From: Fuerstiella sp. | Lineage (GTDB): Bacteria > Planctomycetota > Planctomycetia > Planctomycetales > Planctomycetaceae | Reading direction: 5' to 3' | DNA length: 64,000 bases | Assembly (NCBI GenBank): GCA_022843805.1 | Contig: JALHMY010000012.1 | Span: 56,924 to 120,923, forward strand | In this document: positions 18,572-26,884 of the stretch, one piece after another | How the letters are laid out: the number at the start of each line of letters is the position of its first letter | Numbering within the stretch: position 1 is the stretch's first letter | The notes under the pieces: model-generated | What the model saw: the letters and a program-made list of their open reading frames with translations, nothing else | Database searches by the model: none | Told to the model about the DNA's origin: nothing | Position numbers and translations under genes: made by a program

Positions 18572-19900
18572 TCAGCTCAATACCTGCTCGACTGCAACTG
18601 CACCGTGATCCGCGAGTGGCACCGGACGCCCCACCGGGCTGAGATTTGTGGACTCCGGATCCAGCCCGAGTGAACGGCAGATCGTTGCCATCAGGCCGGG
18701 AACCGTGAGCCGGTTTTCGACAATTTCCATTCCATCGTCACTCGTTTTTCCATACACCTGACCACCACGAATTCCTCCACCACCCAAAACGGTGCTCCAG
18801 CTGCCGGGCCAGTGATCACGTCCGGAATTCTCGTTGATCTTTGGAGTTCGTCCGAATTCACCCATCCACACTACCAGGGTGTTGTCGAGCAGGCCTCGCT
18901 GTTTCAAATCAGACATCAGCGTCGCCCATGCCGGATCCAGCACTTCGCACAGAGATTTCACCGACTTAAAATTGTCTGCGTGCGTATCCCATCCTGCACC
19001 GCCTGCCACATCCAGACCATTCAGTGAAACTTCGACAAAGGAAACTCCCTGTTCAACAAGACGGCGGGCAAGCAGACATCCCTGACCAAATGCGTTTCGC
19101 CCATAGGCGTCTCGCAACTGATCGTCTTCCTGATCCAGATTGAAGGCGGCAACCGAACCGGATTTCATCATCCGCACAGCCTGAGCATAGGATTCCAGAT
19201 GACTGGCCCCTGGACTGCCGGGACGCTGCGCCAGAAAATCGTGTTCCTGAGCAGACAGTAAACGAAGTCTGGCATCCACCTGAGCTTCTGTAACATTTGA
19301 CGGAAGTTTCAGATTCTGCACTTCAAACGAAACATCAGAATCACCCTGACGCTGAGCGGCGACAATCAGCGGTGACCAGGCCGGACCAAGAAATCCAGGC
19401 CCGAATGCTGCCGGACTGAATGCTCGAAAGGGATTAATGCTGATGAACGAGGGCAGATCCAGTGGTTCCTGCCGCAACTGTCTGCTGATAAAAGCGCCCA
19501 TCGACGGATACTGCAGGGGTCCCTGCGGAAGATAGCCGGTTCGCAGGTAATACGTTGCCCGTGTATGATCACCTTCGTTTGTGGCCATGGACCGCAGCGG
19601 AACCAGATGGTCCATCATGGTTGCCAGTTTTGGCAGATTGTCGGCGATCTGAATTCCTGGCACGCTGGTTTCAATGGCAGTCGTCGGACCTCCATTGGCA
19701 TGCCCGGGTTTTGGGTCAAATGTCTCCATCTGACTTGGGCCGCCCGACATCCACAGCAGAATACAGGATCGGCGAGGTTTGACGGCAGCCGTCTGAGTCT
19801 GAGCAGCCAGAGCAGGCAGCCAGCCGGACATTGCTGTTCCGAGCAGTGACAGTCCGGAGTAACGGGCCATTTCACGTCGAGTAAGCATGCCTGTTTTCAT
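18572..19900 (-). CDS. DUF1501 protein with Tat-like signal
   Basis: About 442 residues. The N-terminus LTRREMARYSGLSLLG is a twin-arginine-type signal, so the protein is probably exported folded. The body has the DUF1501 (sulfatase-like fold) motifs LWMSGGPSQMETFDPKPG and WMGEFGRTPKINENSGRDHWP. The substrate is unknown. The gene belongs with the DUF1549/DUF1553 gene upstream, a pairing that is hugely amplified in planctomycetes. The frame stays open to a TTG at 19951 that overlaps the upstream stop. ATG at 19900 or 19915 fits the signal peptide better. Confidence 0.88.
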   Translation of the reverse strand: MKTGMLTRREMARYSGLSLLGTAMSGWLPALAAQTQTAAVKPRRSCILLWMSGGPSQMETFDPKPGHANGGPTTAIETSVPGIQIADNLPKLATMMDHLVPLRSMATNEGDHTRATYYLRTGYLPQGPLQYPSMGAFISRQLRQEPLDLPSFISINPFRAFSPAAFGPGFLGPAWSPLIVAAQRQGDSDVSFEVQNLKLPSNVTEAQVDARLRLLSAQEHDFLAQRPGSPGASHLESYAQAVRMMKSGSVAAFNLDQEDDQLRDAYGRNAFGQGCLLARRLVEQGVSFVEVSLNGLDVAGGAGWDTHADNFKSVKSLCEVLDPAWATLMSDLKQRGLLDNTLVVWMGEFGRTPKINENSGRDHWPGSWSTVLGGGGIRGGQVYGKTSDDGMEIVENRLTVPGLMATICRSLGLDPESTNLSPVGRPVPLADHGAVAVEQVLS

Positions 19901-19947
19901 GGTGACTGTTCCCATTCTGTATTTGCACTTGCGCCAGTGAATCTGAA

Positions 19948-21732
19948 TCAATGATTGAGCAGAAACTCACTGCTGTTCAGCAGAACCCAAAAGATATCGG
20001 ACAGGGCCGTGTTCTTTTCACCCGTCGCCCCGCCGGAAGAAAGATAGTTGTAGAACTGTTGATGCTCTTTGGAGGAAGGTGGACGGCTGAGTGTCGCAAG
20101 GAACAGCGTCTCCAGTTTCTGCTCATCATTCATCAGAGGAAAATCGGCCACGGCCCGAAGTGTCCGACTGCGTTCGATGCTGGTGGCATTGTCGACAAAT
20201 TCACCATTCATCATCGCCAGTGCCTGGAGAATCGTGGTTTCACGCTGCAGGGGAGATTCTGCCTCATCGCGATACAATTCCAGATAACGAGTGCGAGCCG
20301 AACTGTCGTCCAGAACAAAGGGATTTCCTGAGCGATAGGGCTGATAGAAGCCAACGGCCTCCGCCAATGAATCAAAGAATTGTTCGGGTGTGAGGCCTCG
20401 CAATGCCGAACGCGCGAAATGGGCGGGATCCGACTGGCCTGGGTCCGTCTGCTGACTCGCCGTTTGATAGACTCGAGTGGCCGTAATCGTTCGAATCAGA
20501 AATTTCAGGTCGTAATCATGGGCCACCAGCTGCTCAGCCAGCAGTTCGAGCACTTCCGGATGCGAAGGCGGATTGTTGTCGGAAAAATCGTCGATGGGCT
20601 GAACAATCCCCTGTCCAAAGAACTGTGCCCACATCCGATTGGCCGCCATTCGAGCGAAGTACGGGTTGTTGCGGTCAGTCACCCATTGAGCCAGCACGTC
20701 TCTGGAGGAAACAGATTCGGCTGCCCATTCGGGCTGTTTTCCCGTCAGAAACACGGCCGGTACCATCTTTTCTGTGCCCGGAATTTGAATGGTGCGAATT
20801 CCCGATCGTTCGCCGCCCGCCTGCATCAGAGGCGTCGAGTCCGGGGTGTCTCCTTCACGACCAAAGCCAGCATAAAACGCGGCCAGATTCCAGAACTGGG
20901 CCTGCTTCCATTTGTCAAAGGGATGATCATGGCATTGAGCACAATCCAGTCGCACTCCCAGAAAGGCGCGTGACGTGCCGGCCGCCAGATTCTCAGGCCG
21001 AAGTTCTCTCGACAGGAAAAATGCTTCCGGACTGCTGGCGGAATTCAAAACACCATTCTGAGCGGCTCCGCGAACAGGAGTTGTAATGATCTCACGCACC
21101 AGTTGGTCGTATGGCGAATTCTCCGCGATATGCTGCCAAAGCCATGCGTCAAATCCCGGGATCAAACCGCGAAACTGAACCTGCTCACTGGCCTGAGGAA
21201 TGATCGCTTTTCGCCAGACGATCGTAAAATGTCGCACGTAAGTCGGACTGTCCAGAAGCTGCTCAACCAGTTCGGTTCGCTTTTTGGCATTACTGTCCGA
21301 CAGGAACTGACGAGCTTCCGATATCGAAGGAATACGTCCGGCGAGATCCAGCCAGACTCGTCTCAGAAATTCGCTGTCGTCTGCCAGAGGAGCTGGCGTC
21401 ACCTGCTGGGCCTGCCATGACTCGGCAAATATCTGATCGATCTGCCGGGCCGTCTCTTCCCAGGTCAGCGGGGCGGTCGACGGTGAGGTTGACTGTGTAG
21501 GTAAGGTTGAATGTCTAAGCGTCGAACCCGTTTCGGCAGTTTCTGCCGAAACCCTTACTTCCGGACCTTTTTCATCGGTCCCGATTTCATTGGTCCGGAT
21601 TTCATCAGCGGTCAGAGCAGTATCTGCGCAGAAACCTGCAATCGTGGTTGCCGTCGTCACCACTGCGGAAAATAGGATTGCAAGCACGATCCTGCCGACC
21701 GGTCGAACAGTTTTGAATTCTGGTTTCAGCAT
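19948..21732 (-). CDS. DUF1549 / DUF1553 (PSCyt-type) secreted protein
   Basis: 594 residues, ATG at 21732 with GGAGG close upstream. A signal peptide (IVLAILFSAVVTTATTIAGFCA) and a Thr/Ser-rich linker precede the DUF1549 domain (FLRRVWLDLAGRIPS), a CAQCHDHPFD motif of the CxxCH type, and DUF1553 (FARMAANRMWAQFFGQGIVQPIDDF) at the C-terminus. The CxxCH may bind heme c, as proposed for the family. Unlike larger family members it has no N-terminal cytochrome domain. It is paired with the DUF1501 gene, whose open frame touches its stop. Confidence 0.9.
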   Translation of the reverse strand: MLKPEFKTVRPVGRIVLAILFSAVVTTATTIAGFCADTALTADEIRTNEIGTDEKGPEVRVSAETAETGSTLRHSTLPTQSTSPSTAPLTWEETARQIDQIFAESWQAQQVTPAPLADDSEFLRRVWLDLAGRIPSISEARQFLSDSNAKKRTELVEQLLDSPTYVRHFTIVWRKAIIPQASEQVQFRGLIPGFDAWLWQHIAENSPYDQLVREIITTPVRGAAQNGVLNSASSPEAFFLSRELRPENLAAGTSRAFLGVRLDCAQCHDHPFDKWKQAQFWNLAAFYAGFGREGDTPDSTPLMQAGGERSGIRTIQIPGTEKMVPAVFLTGKQPEWAAESVSSRDVLAQWVTDRNNPYFARMAANRMWAQFFGQGIVQPIDDFSDNNPPSHPEVLELLAEQLVAHDYDLKFLIRTITATRVYQTASQQTDPGQSDPAHFARSALRGLTPEQFFDSLAEAVGFYQPYRSGNPFVLDDSSARTRYLELYRDEAESPLQRETTILQALAMMNGEFVDNATSIERSRTLRAVADFPLMNDEQKLETLFLATLSRPPSSKEHQQFYNYLSSGGATGEKNTALSDIFWVLLNSSEFLLNH

Positions 21733-22050
21733 GAAATCCTCCAGAAAAATCCTGTCAACAGGGATCGCCAGATACGTTGCAGCAACAGTTTATGATACCG
21801 GGATACCCCCGAATTTGTCTGGCGAATCGGGCGGAATTTGCGAAACGCTCACTCGTCCGGAATTCCGCAGGGCCTGATTTTTCAGACAAAATCTTCTCAT
21901 ACACAGGAAAACACTGCGGTGATCCTCGTTTTTCGCCGATCGCGCAGGCCAGTCGGGGTAGTTCCGAGTAGGATCAATCAGTATCCTGCGGCGTTTCCAC
22001 GCGACATTTCCTGTAATTATTTCTGAACATTTATTCAGAGTGGCACGACG
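21733..22050. other. Divergent intergenic region
   Basis: 318 bases between the leftward DUF1549 gene and the rightward ferredoxin gene. No gene or clear operator is seen. Confidence 0.4.
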
Positions 22051-22671
22051 ATGACCATTTCGATGACTGACTACTTCCGGACTCGCAAGTCAGACCGGAA
22101 GAAGGAAACTCGTTACATCAACGTGATTAACAAGGACAGTTGCACGTCGTGCAATTCGTGCGCGTCGGTTTGTCCGGTGGACTGCATTTATGAGGTGGTC
22201 AGCCCTGTTCCATCAGAGAGCTACCATCAGATTGATACCAGCCGCTGCATTGGTTGTCAGATGTGTTATCGATCTCCAAACGACAGTTCTGAGCTGTACC
22301 AGCTGACGATCTGCCCCTGGAACGCGATCGACATGCTGCACAATCCTAATGTGAAGCCAGACGATCATTCGGTTCTTGAACCCTATTATCGGGGTTCGTC
22401 TGCAAATCTTCCATGGCCGAAACTGGAAGAGTACGCCTATCAGTTATTCCTGGACGGAGAAGTCTTTCTGCCGTCTGAAGAGAAAGCTCTGCATCAGATA
22501 TTTGAGCTTCTTCAGGAGTTATCCTGGATGTACAGCGAGGAAGACAACGTTCGAATCGTGGCAGAAAATGCTCAGACCGGCGAGGGATTTATTCGGTATC
22601 GAGCGACTGAAGAAGGCCGCGACCTGCTGGATGTGATCTTCAAAGGCTACGGCCGCATCTTCATGGATTAA
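22051..22671 (+). CDS. Ferredoxin-type protein with two 4Fe-4S sites
   Basis: 206 residues. The first cluster motif is canonical (CTSCNSCASVCPVDC). The second starts CIGCQMC but its fourth cysteine comes only after a 16-residue insertion (…TICP), so its geometry is unusual. The C-terminal 100 residues are acidic and helical with no known domain. It probably acts as a soluble electron carrier or a subunit of a larger oxidoreductase. No partner gene is next to it. Confidence 0.85.
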   Translation: MTISMTDYFRTRKSDRKKETRYINVINKDSCTSCNSCASVCPVDCIYEVVSPVPSESYHQIDTSRCIGCQMCYRSPNDSSELYQLTICPWNAIDMLHNPNVKPDDHSVLEPYYRGSSANLPWPKLEEYAYQLFLDGEVFLPSEEKALHQIFELLQELSWMYSEEDNVRIVAENAQTGEGFIRYRATEEGRDLLDVIFKGYGRIFMD

Positions 22672-22807
22672 TGCCGGATCTCCATGCTTCGGGGGCTGCA
22701 AGGGCCGATTAATCGATATTAGATCGCCGGTGGCCTTGCGATTAACTCGCCATGGCTGAATAATGTTCTGTTCACGTTGCCCGCGGGGACGTTTGAATAA
22801 TCAGGGG

Positions 22808-22915
22808 TGAAACGCTGCCTCCAATTGCGGCGGGACCAGCCAAACCGGGTCAGATCCGAAAGGAAGCAGCCCTGCGGTGATCGGTTCCCGGGTGCATGCG
22901 GGGGCAGCGTTTTGC
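22808..22915 (+). ncRNA. ffs: Bacterial small SRP RNA (4.5S RNA)
   Basis: The conserved Ffh-binding hairpin is present: GGGTCAGATCCGAAAGGAAGCAGCC at about 22848-22872, matching the core pattern GGTCAG-NN-CCG-N-AAGG-N-AGCAGCC. The ends pair as expected (AAACGCTGCC at 22810-22819 with GGCAGCGTTT at 22903-22912), giving one long hairpin of about 105 bases. With Ffh it forms the signal recognition particle that targets membrane proteins. It lies alone between the ferredoxin gene and the accessory region. Confidence 0.9.
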
Positions 22916-23031
22916 TCCTGTTTTCGGTTCAACGACAATTTAAGCGAGCGTGACTGGAAACGGCAATTACCAGATGAGGACCAGCGTCGCCAAATGGAGT
23001 GCATAGAGACTCTGGCAATGAAGGGCTGTGG

Positions 23032-23235
23032 TTAAAGCACTGTAGCCATTTGACCTATAGATGACACAGATAACCGAGGCGTTAACTTAACCGCTCTGTG
23101 GGGGTGTGGTGGCTTCTTTTGAAGGTAGTCAATCGGTCGCTGACAGCAAACGGTTCGGAGATCGTGACTGGCGACCGGGTACAGGACGTTCGTGCAGAGC
23201 ACCGCGAAAAGAACGATGAGGCCTGCTGATTGCAT
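23032..23235 (-). CDS. Small secreted-type protein encoded in R1
   Basis: 67 codons from ATG at 23235. It has a hydrophobic, signal-peptide-like start (MQSAGLIVLFAVLCTNVL), then VASHD and CCQRPID with a cysteine pair, then a His/Pro-rich tail. The same protein start is kept in the other two R1 copies. Many of the base differences between copies fall at third codon positions (for example TTC/TTT, GCG/GCA, GTG/GTA, CGA/CGG). This suggests it was translated. No family recognised. Confidence 0.35.
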   Translation of the reverse strand: MQSAGLIVLFAVLCTNVLYPVASHDLRTVCCQRPIDYLQKKPPHPHRAVKLTPRLSVSSIGQMATVL

Positions 23236-23302
23236 CGCCCCTGGTGGTCTGCGGATCAGTCTCAGGCAGCCCGATGATGAGTGCACAGAATGCGTCGCTT
23301 CA
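23081..23302. repeat. Repeat R1, copy 1
   Basis: First of three copies of a roughly 220-base unit (others at 28723 and 33641). It begins GTTAACTTAACCGC, a GTT-type crossover word. It encodes on the minus strand the start of a small secreted-type protein. It is less similar to copies 2 and 3 than they are to each other. Confidence 0.8.
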
Positions 23303-23451
23303 CTCCGTACAATGCCATGATTTGCTGCGAGCATTCTGACGTTGTCGACGGACCTTTGTGCTCTCACAGCTGAGGCCGACACAAAAAAAATCGTAACCCT
23401 TCACGGTATCAGCCGTTGAGGAGGTTTGTCGCCTCATTCGATGAAACAGGA

Positions 23452-23640
23452 TTACTCCAGATCCGTGAGAGAATCTTTCAGTTCCGACGCCCCGAATTGC
23501 TCCAGATCTTCGCTGCCGACGAACCTCATAAAACGCTCGACCCAGGCGATGTAAGCCGTCTCGGTGCTCAACGCGTAATGCATCAGCACCGCTTGCAGAC
23601 GTTGCCATGCCGGAACTTCTGTTGCCAGGAAAACGTTCAA
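23452..23640 (-). pseudogene. Integron-type integrase relic (N-terminal part)
   Basis: Only about 60 residues survive. The segment LMHYALSTETAYIAWVERFMRFVG followed by FGASELKDSLTDL is characteristic of the N-terminal SAM-like DNA-binding domain of integron integrases and close tyrosine recombinases. The frame then stops, and the catalytic domain with its R-H-R-Y residues is absent. It is oriented away from the cassette array to its right, as intI is in integrons. Confidence 0.65.
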
Positions 23641-23951
23641 CGCTCATCAGTCAACCCCGACGACGCAAGCCATGTACTATGGGCATTGCTGCTGATCGAC
23701 CTGCTGGACAGCCAACAAGACTTGGTGAAGCGAGCCGCACAGCCACCTGAGTTGTGGATTTTCGATCTATACCCTAAAGTGGTTGCAAGCACACCCTTGA
23801 GGGCACTTTTGAATTTTGATAAATTCGACTTCCAGTTTTGAATATCCCGAAACCCAGCGGGGTTGTTACCCTAAACTGAGTTTGGGTTACTGGAATGTTC
23901 GCTGCAACAGTCGTACTCGTACTCAGTGCAACGGTACTCGAAAGGATCGTG
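23641..23951. other. Region between integrase relic and first cassette gene
   Basis: This is where an attI site would be expected. A bulged hairpin (GTTACCC-T-AAACT / AGTTTGGGTTAC, about 23865-23890) is followed by GTTCGCT at 23898, which is close to the GTTCGCC and GTTCGGC boxes of two downstream attC sites. The spacing does not match attC, so I only suggest a possible attI or a decayed site. Confidence 0.35.
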
Positions 23952-24464
23952 ATGGCAGAACCGACTTTCGACCATGAACGACTCGACGTTTATTGTCTCT
24001 CGATCGACTACGTTGCGTTCTCGTATCAGATCGCCAGGTCACTTGGCGGGGCGAATCGACAGGCTCGTGACCAATGGCTTCGCGCGGCTCAATCAATTCC
24101 GTTGAACATTGCCGAAGGAAATGGAAAACAAAGCCTCAGGGACAAGAATCGATTCTTTGAAATCGCTCATGGATCGGCCCTGGAATGTGCCGCAATTCAT
24201 GATGTGCTTCGAGTCTGCGACGCGATTGATGATGACTCCGATCGACATGGCAAAACGGATCTGAAGCGAATTGTGTCAATGCTGACTCGACTGATTCAAC
24301 GAACGGCCGGGGTATCGGAGGGATCGAGCGAGTACGAGTACCGCGATGCTGAGTACGAGTACGAGTCAGATTACATCGCAGAATCCCGACGAACAATGGG
24401 ATGCAGCGGAGTTGTGGACCATCCGTTTTTATGTATCCGCGAATCAGCTGCTACAACCCGCTGA
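23952..24464 (+). CDS. Four-helix-bundle protein (S23 / IVP family), cassette 1
   Basis: 170 residues from ATG at 23952, AAGGA five bases upstream. The family block AAQSIPLNIAEGNGK and ALECAAIHDVL is intact. These proteins were first seen as inserts in 23S rRNA genes and are widespread as stand-alone small proteins; their role is not established. The C-terminal 40 residues (Glu/Tyr-rich EYEYRDAEYEYESDY and the tail) run into the attC at 24388, so the stop codon at 24464 lies inside the recombination site. Confidence 0.85.
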   Translation: MAEPTFDHERLDVYCLSIDYVAFSYQIARSLGGANRQARDQWLRAAQSIPLNIAEGNGKQSLRDKNRFFEIAHGSALECAAIHDVLRVCDAIDDDSDRHGKTDLKRIVSMLTRLIQRTAGVSEGSSEYEYRDAEYEYESDYIAESRRTMGCSGVVDHPFLCIRESAATTR

Positions 24465-24479
24465 TCACTGGCGTTCGCC
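24388..24479 (+). repeat. attC-like site 1
   Basis: Boxes GACGAAC (24388-24394) and GTTCGCC (24473-24479) are at the ends. After AAC come 8 bases, unpaired G at 24403, six bases CAGCGG, and unpaired A at 24410. The paired bases GAT-CAGCGG-GTTGT match CTACAACCCGCTGATC on the right in 15 of 16 positions. The central loop is about 33 bases. Confidence 0.8.
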
Positions 24480-24494
24480 GACTGAACCAATCTC

Positions 24495-24977
24495 ATGCCG
24501 ACGATCTACATTGAAACATCGATCGTAAGCTATCTCAGGCAGCGGCCAGGTACGCAGGTTGTGGCAGCGGCTCGGCAGGTGCTGAGGCACAAATGGTGGG
24601 ACGACGAACGGCCCAACTATGAACTTGTGACGTCTCAGTACGTGATTGATGAAGCCGCAGATGGTGACCCTGATCTTTCTGCCAGGCGTCTCGAATTGCT
24701 TGACGGTATTCCGCTGCTGACCGCCGATCCAGGAATTGAGCGGATTGCGAGTGAAATCATGGCTCGTGCAATTCTTCCGCCGAAGGCACTATTTGACGCC
24801 CTTCACATCGCGATGACGGCTTACCATCGGGTAGACTATCTGTTGACCTCGAATTGTCGACACATTGCCAATGCCAGAATTCTTCAGAGAATTCACAGGG
24901 TATTGAATGATCTCGGCGTTCCAATACCAATCATTTGCACACCTGAGGAGATGGTTGAGAATGATCCAAAAAGCTGA
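24495..24977 (+). CDS. PIN-domain toxin (VapC-like), cassette 2
   Basis: 160 residues. The start MPTIYIETSIVSYL, the central VIDEAADGDP, DALHIAMTAYHRVDYLL and SNCRHIANA are the conserved acidic and polar sites of this PIN subgroup. They form a metal-dependent RNase active site. Glu replaces the usual first Asp, as is common in this subgroup. It starts 16 bases after attC 1 and overlaps the antitoxin gene by 17 bases. The order toxin-then-antitoxin is the reverse of classical vapBC but usual for this subgroup. Confidence 0.88.
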   Translation: MPTIYIETSIVSYLRQRPGTQVVAAARQVLRHKWWDDERPNYELVTSQYVIDEAADGDPDLSARRLELLDGIPLLTADPGIERIASEIMARAILPPKALFDALHIAMTAYHRVDYLLTSNCRHIANARILQRIHRVLNDLGVPIPIICTPEEMVENDPKS

Positions 24978-25191
24978 TGTTGATTCTACGATTGAAGAGA
25001 TTCATCGCACACGGGAACGGCTGGCGGAGAAGTTTGGCGGCGACATCATGGCGATTCTCGAAGATGCTCGGCGACGGCAAGCTGCATCGGGCCGACCAAC
25101 GTGGAGAAGCCTGTCGGCGAACAAGCCGGTGCACCCGAGCGGCGGTAGCACGGTTGCTGACAATAATGAATCGTCTCCCGCCGCCAGGTGA
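24961..25191 (+). CDS. Antitoxin of the PIN toxin
   Basis: 76 residues from ATG at 24961 with GAGGAG ten bases upstream. The pattern IEEIHRTRERLAEKFGGDIMAILEDARRRQAASGR is typical of short antitoxins that follow this PIN subgroup. The tail after SLSANKP is encoded by the attC at 25116 and is probably dispensable. It overlaps the toxin gene and so is likely co-translated with it. Confidence 0.78.
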   Translation: MIQKADVDSTIEEIHRTRERLAEKFGGDIMAILEDARRRQAASGRPTWRSLSANKPVHPSGGSTVADNNESSPAAR

Positions 25192-25206
25192 TCATCGTCG
25201 TTCGGC
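25116..25206 (+). repeat. attC-like site 2
   Basis: GGCGAAC (25116-25122) and GTTCGGC (25200-25206) are the outer boxes. AAC, 8 bases (AAGCCGGT), unpaired G at 25131, CACCCG, unpaired A at 25138, then GCGGCGG. The right arm CCGCCGCCAGGTG pairs with the left arm in 12 of 13 positions after removing the two extra bases. Confidence 0.82.
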
Positions 25207-25220
25207 GCTGGAGGAAGCGA

Positions 25221-25772
25221 ATGGACGGTGTTTTTTGGCACGACGATGTGGGCTACGTCGTTGACATGCACCGCATGCCTTCCTCTTTTCCTGATGGCGT
25301 CACCTTCGGACCTGCGGTCCTTGACGATATGGTCCGTGCCGCAGCTGGTTTTCCGGACCTCGGAACGGCTCCGCTTGCGTCATGGCTGATCGCTCGCCTC
25401 TTTCATTTGACCCGCGAACGTCTCGGATTCGAGACAACGTCGAAGCTCTACAACGATGGTGGTGGCTTCTACGTCAATCTGATTGTTTTCACTCGTGTCT
25501 TGAAGCCGTTTGCGTTCATTTATGTACACGGAACGTCCAACAATTGCCGCTGCTGGGGCCAATGTGCCCGGCCGCACGAGGCCACGACCGTGATCTCGTC
25601 GTTCGTTGACTCGCTGACCTCCGAACCGATGGCATTGATGCAGTGCCACCTGACAGTCGTCGACACCGATCCCCCGGATCTCGATAAACGACGATTTAGC
25701 AAGCCCTATCCCCTGGGCTGGGACGGGACCAGGTTCCTCGGCGTCACGAGCAAGGGGGCAGCAACGTCGTGA
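25221..25772 (+). CDS. Protein of unknown function, cassette 3
   Basis: 183 residues from ATG at 25221, GGAGGA seven bases upstream and 15 bases after the GTT box of attC 2. Soluble, mixed alpha/beta. It shows several aromatic and histidine residues (VFWHDDVGYVVDMHRM) and two close cysteines (CRCWGQC), which could bind metal. I do not recognise a family. The attC expected after it is not visible. Confidence 0.65.
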   Translation: MDGVFWHDDVGYVVDMHRMPSSFPDGVTFGPAVLDDMVRAAAGFPDLGTAPLASWLIARLFHLTRERLGFETTSKLYNDGGGFYVNLIVFTRVLKPFAFIYVHGTSNNCRCWGQCARPHEATTVISSFVDSLTSEPMALMQCHLTVVDTDPPDLDKRRFSKPYPLGWDGTRFLGVTSKGAATS

Positions 25773-25923
25773 TGGTCCCGTTGCGGATTGTTTTCTGCCC
25801 TGAACCGACAGAAGCTAAGTGACGTCTGGGAGCCGAATGCGTTAACTGCGCACGTCCGGATCTGCGAGGGGGCGCCATCAATTGTGCAGGGATCAAATAT
25901 TGTGACACCACCAGAGAAAACGG

Positions 25924-26325
25924 GTGGCAAACAGGGAAAACAAAACGTATCCTGGGCTTCGTGCTGCCCAATCGATACCGCTGAATATCGCCGAGGGAAA
26001 CGGAAAACGTAGCCTCAGGGATCGTGCTCGATTCCTGGACATCGCACGCGGTTCAGCTCTGGAGTGTGCCGCGATTCAGGATGTGCTGGTGACAATCAAA
26101 GGCATCAGGGTACAGGATGATGCAGCGATGAAAGCGATGCTGCATCGGATTGTCTCGATGCTGACTCGGATGGCTATGAAATTCGATGGTGTCGCCGAGT
26201 CCATCGCAGATTATGATGCTGCGATCGATTACGATGACGAGCACCGCTTCGCTGAGCACGAGCACGGAAGCCGAAAACACGCCAGAACAAGCGGGTGCAC
26301 CGGAATGCAGTCCGGGCCTTCCTGA
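25924..26325 (+). pseudogene. Decapitated four-helix-bundle (S23) protein, cassette 4
   Basis: The family block RAAQSIPLNIAEGNGKRSLRD and ALECAAIQDVLV is intact and about as close to cassette 1 as a paralogue. The first helix (about 40 residues, FDHERLDVY in cassette 1) is lost. Upstream sequence reads through as unrelated residues. The 25773-25923 stretch before it holds no gene and may be the debris of the lost start and of an attC. Its stop lies inside attC 3. Confidence 0.7.
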
Positions 26326-26369
26326 ACTCGCCGTCACCAGTCTGCATCCGGTGACCCTGGTCGTTCACA
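26282..26369 (+). repeat. attC-like site 3
   Basis: AAC at 26286-26288, AAGCGGGT, unpaired G at 26297, CACCGG, unpaired A at 26304, ATGCAG. The right arm is CTGCATCCGGTGACCC (26342-26357) followed by TGGTC and GTT at 26363. Sixteen paired bases result, GGGT-CACCGG-ATGCAG. It is nearly identical to site 4 at 27934. Confidence 0.82.
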
Positions 26370-26382
26370 GCAGAGGATCAAA

Positions 26383-26636
26383 TCATCCGGGTGTCAGCGT
26401 CAGCGATAATGTGCGATAGTTTGCACGAAACTCACATCCCAGCAGCAACCCAACACCCAGCAACGCTCGGTCGCCGTCGTTTTCGACCACCTCGATGCGT
26501 CTCTTCGCATCGAACCAGTCGATGAAGCACGTAAAGGTACTCAACTCGATCCCAGAACCATCGGCAAGTATTGCGTCCACCGAACCTGATTTCGGCAGCC
26601 GTAATGACTCGATAACTCATCAATGACACCGATCAT
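26383..26636 (-). pseudogene. Broken retropepsin-like (clan AA) aspartic protease
   Basis: The start MIGVIDE and the C-terminal half SVDAILADGSGIELSTF, IDWFDAKRRIEVV and LLGVGLLLGCEF match the clan AA aspartic protease family. However, the two parts are in different frames, and the segment that should carry the catalytic Asp-Thr-Gly is deleted. The start overlaps the preceding gene as ATGA. It lies on the minus strand, opposite to the other cassette genes. Confidence 0.7.
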
Positions 26637-26884
26637 CGGATCTTTCTGCCAAACTCGACAGCAGCGATCTGACCAATACGCAACGCGTGAGCCAGACGGT
26701 CAGGGTGTTTCTCGCGCGAAGCGCCGATAGCGGCACTGAGCGTAGTACCAGGAAAATAGTCACCAGATATTGGCTCGATCGCAACAAACTGGTTCAAATG
26801 AGACAACTCAAGTGAAGCACGAAGTTTCTCCTGATAGATCTTCTTCGCAGCTTCAGCTACGCTCTCTGTCGCATTTGTGACCAT
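26633..26884 (-). CDS. Small partner protein of aspartic protease, reversed cassette
   Basis: 83 residues from ATG at 26884 with GGGGGTG eight bases upstream. The pattern AAKKIYQEKLRASLELSHLNQFVAIEPISGDYFPG and HALRIG is a recurrent small family found directly upstream of clan AA aspartic protease genes, sometimes annotated as antitoxin-like. Its function is not established. It is intact although the partner protease is broken. Confidence 0.75.
   Translation of the reverse strand: MVTNATESVAEAAKKIYQEKLRASLELSHLNQFVAIEPISGDYFPGTTLSAAIGASREKHPDRLAHALRIGQIAAVEFGRKIR

Noticed and set aside
22930..23095. Possible attC before R1 copy 1 (AACGGCAATTACCAGATGA)
   Set aside because: The spacing fits by chance, but the right half before GTTAAC does not pair with it.
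25740..25870. Possible attC after cassette 3 (AACGTCGTGATGG)
   Set aside because: No right arm complementary to it occurs before the next GTT, and the second unpaired A is missing.
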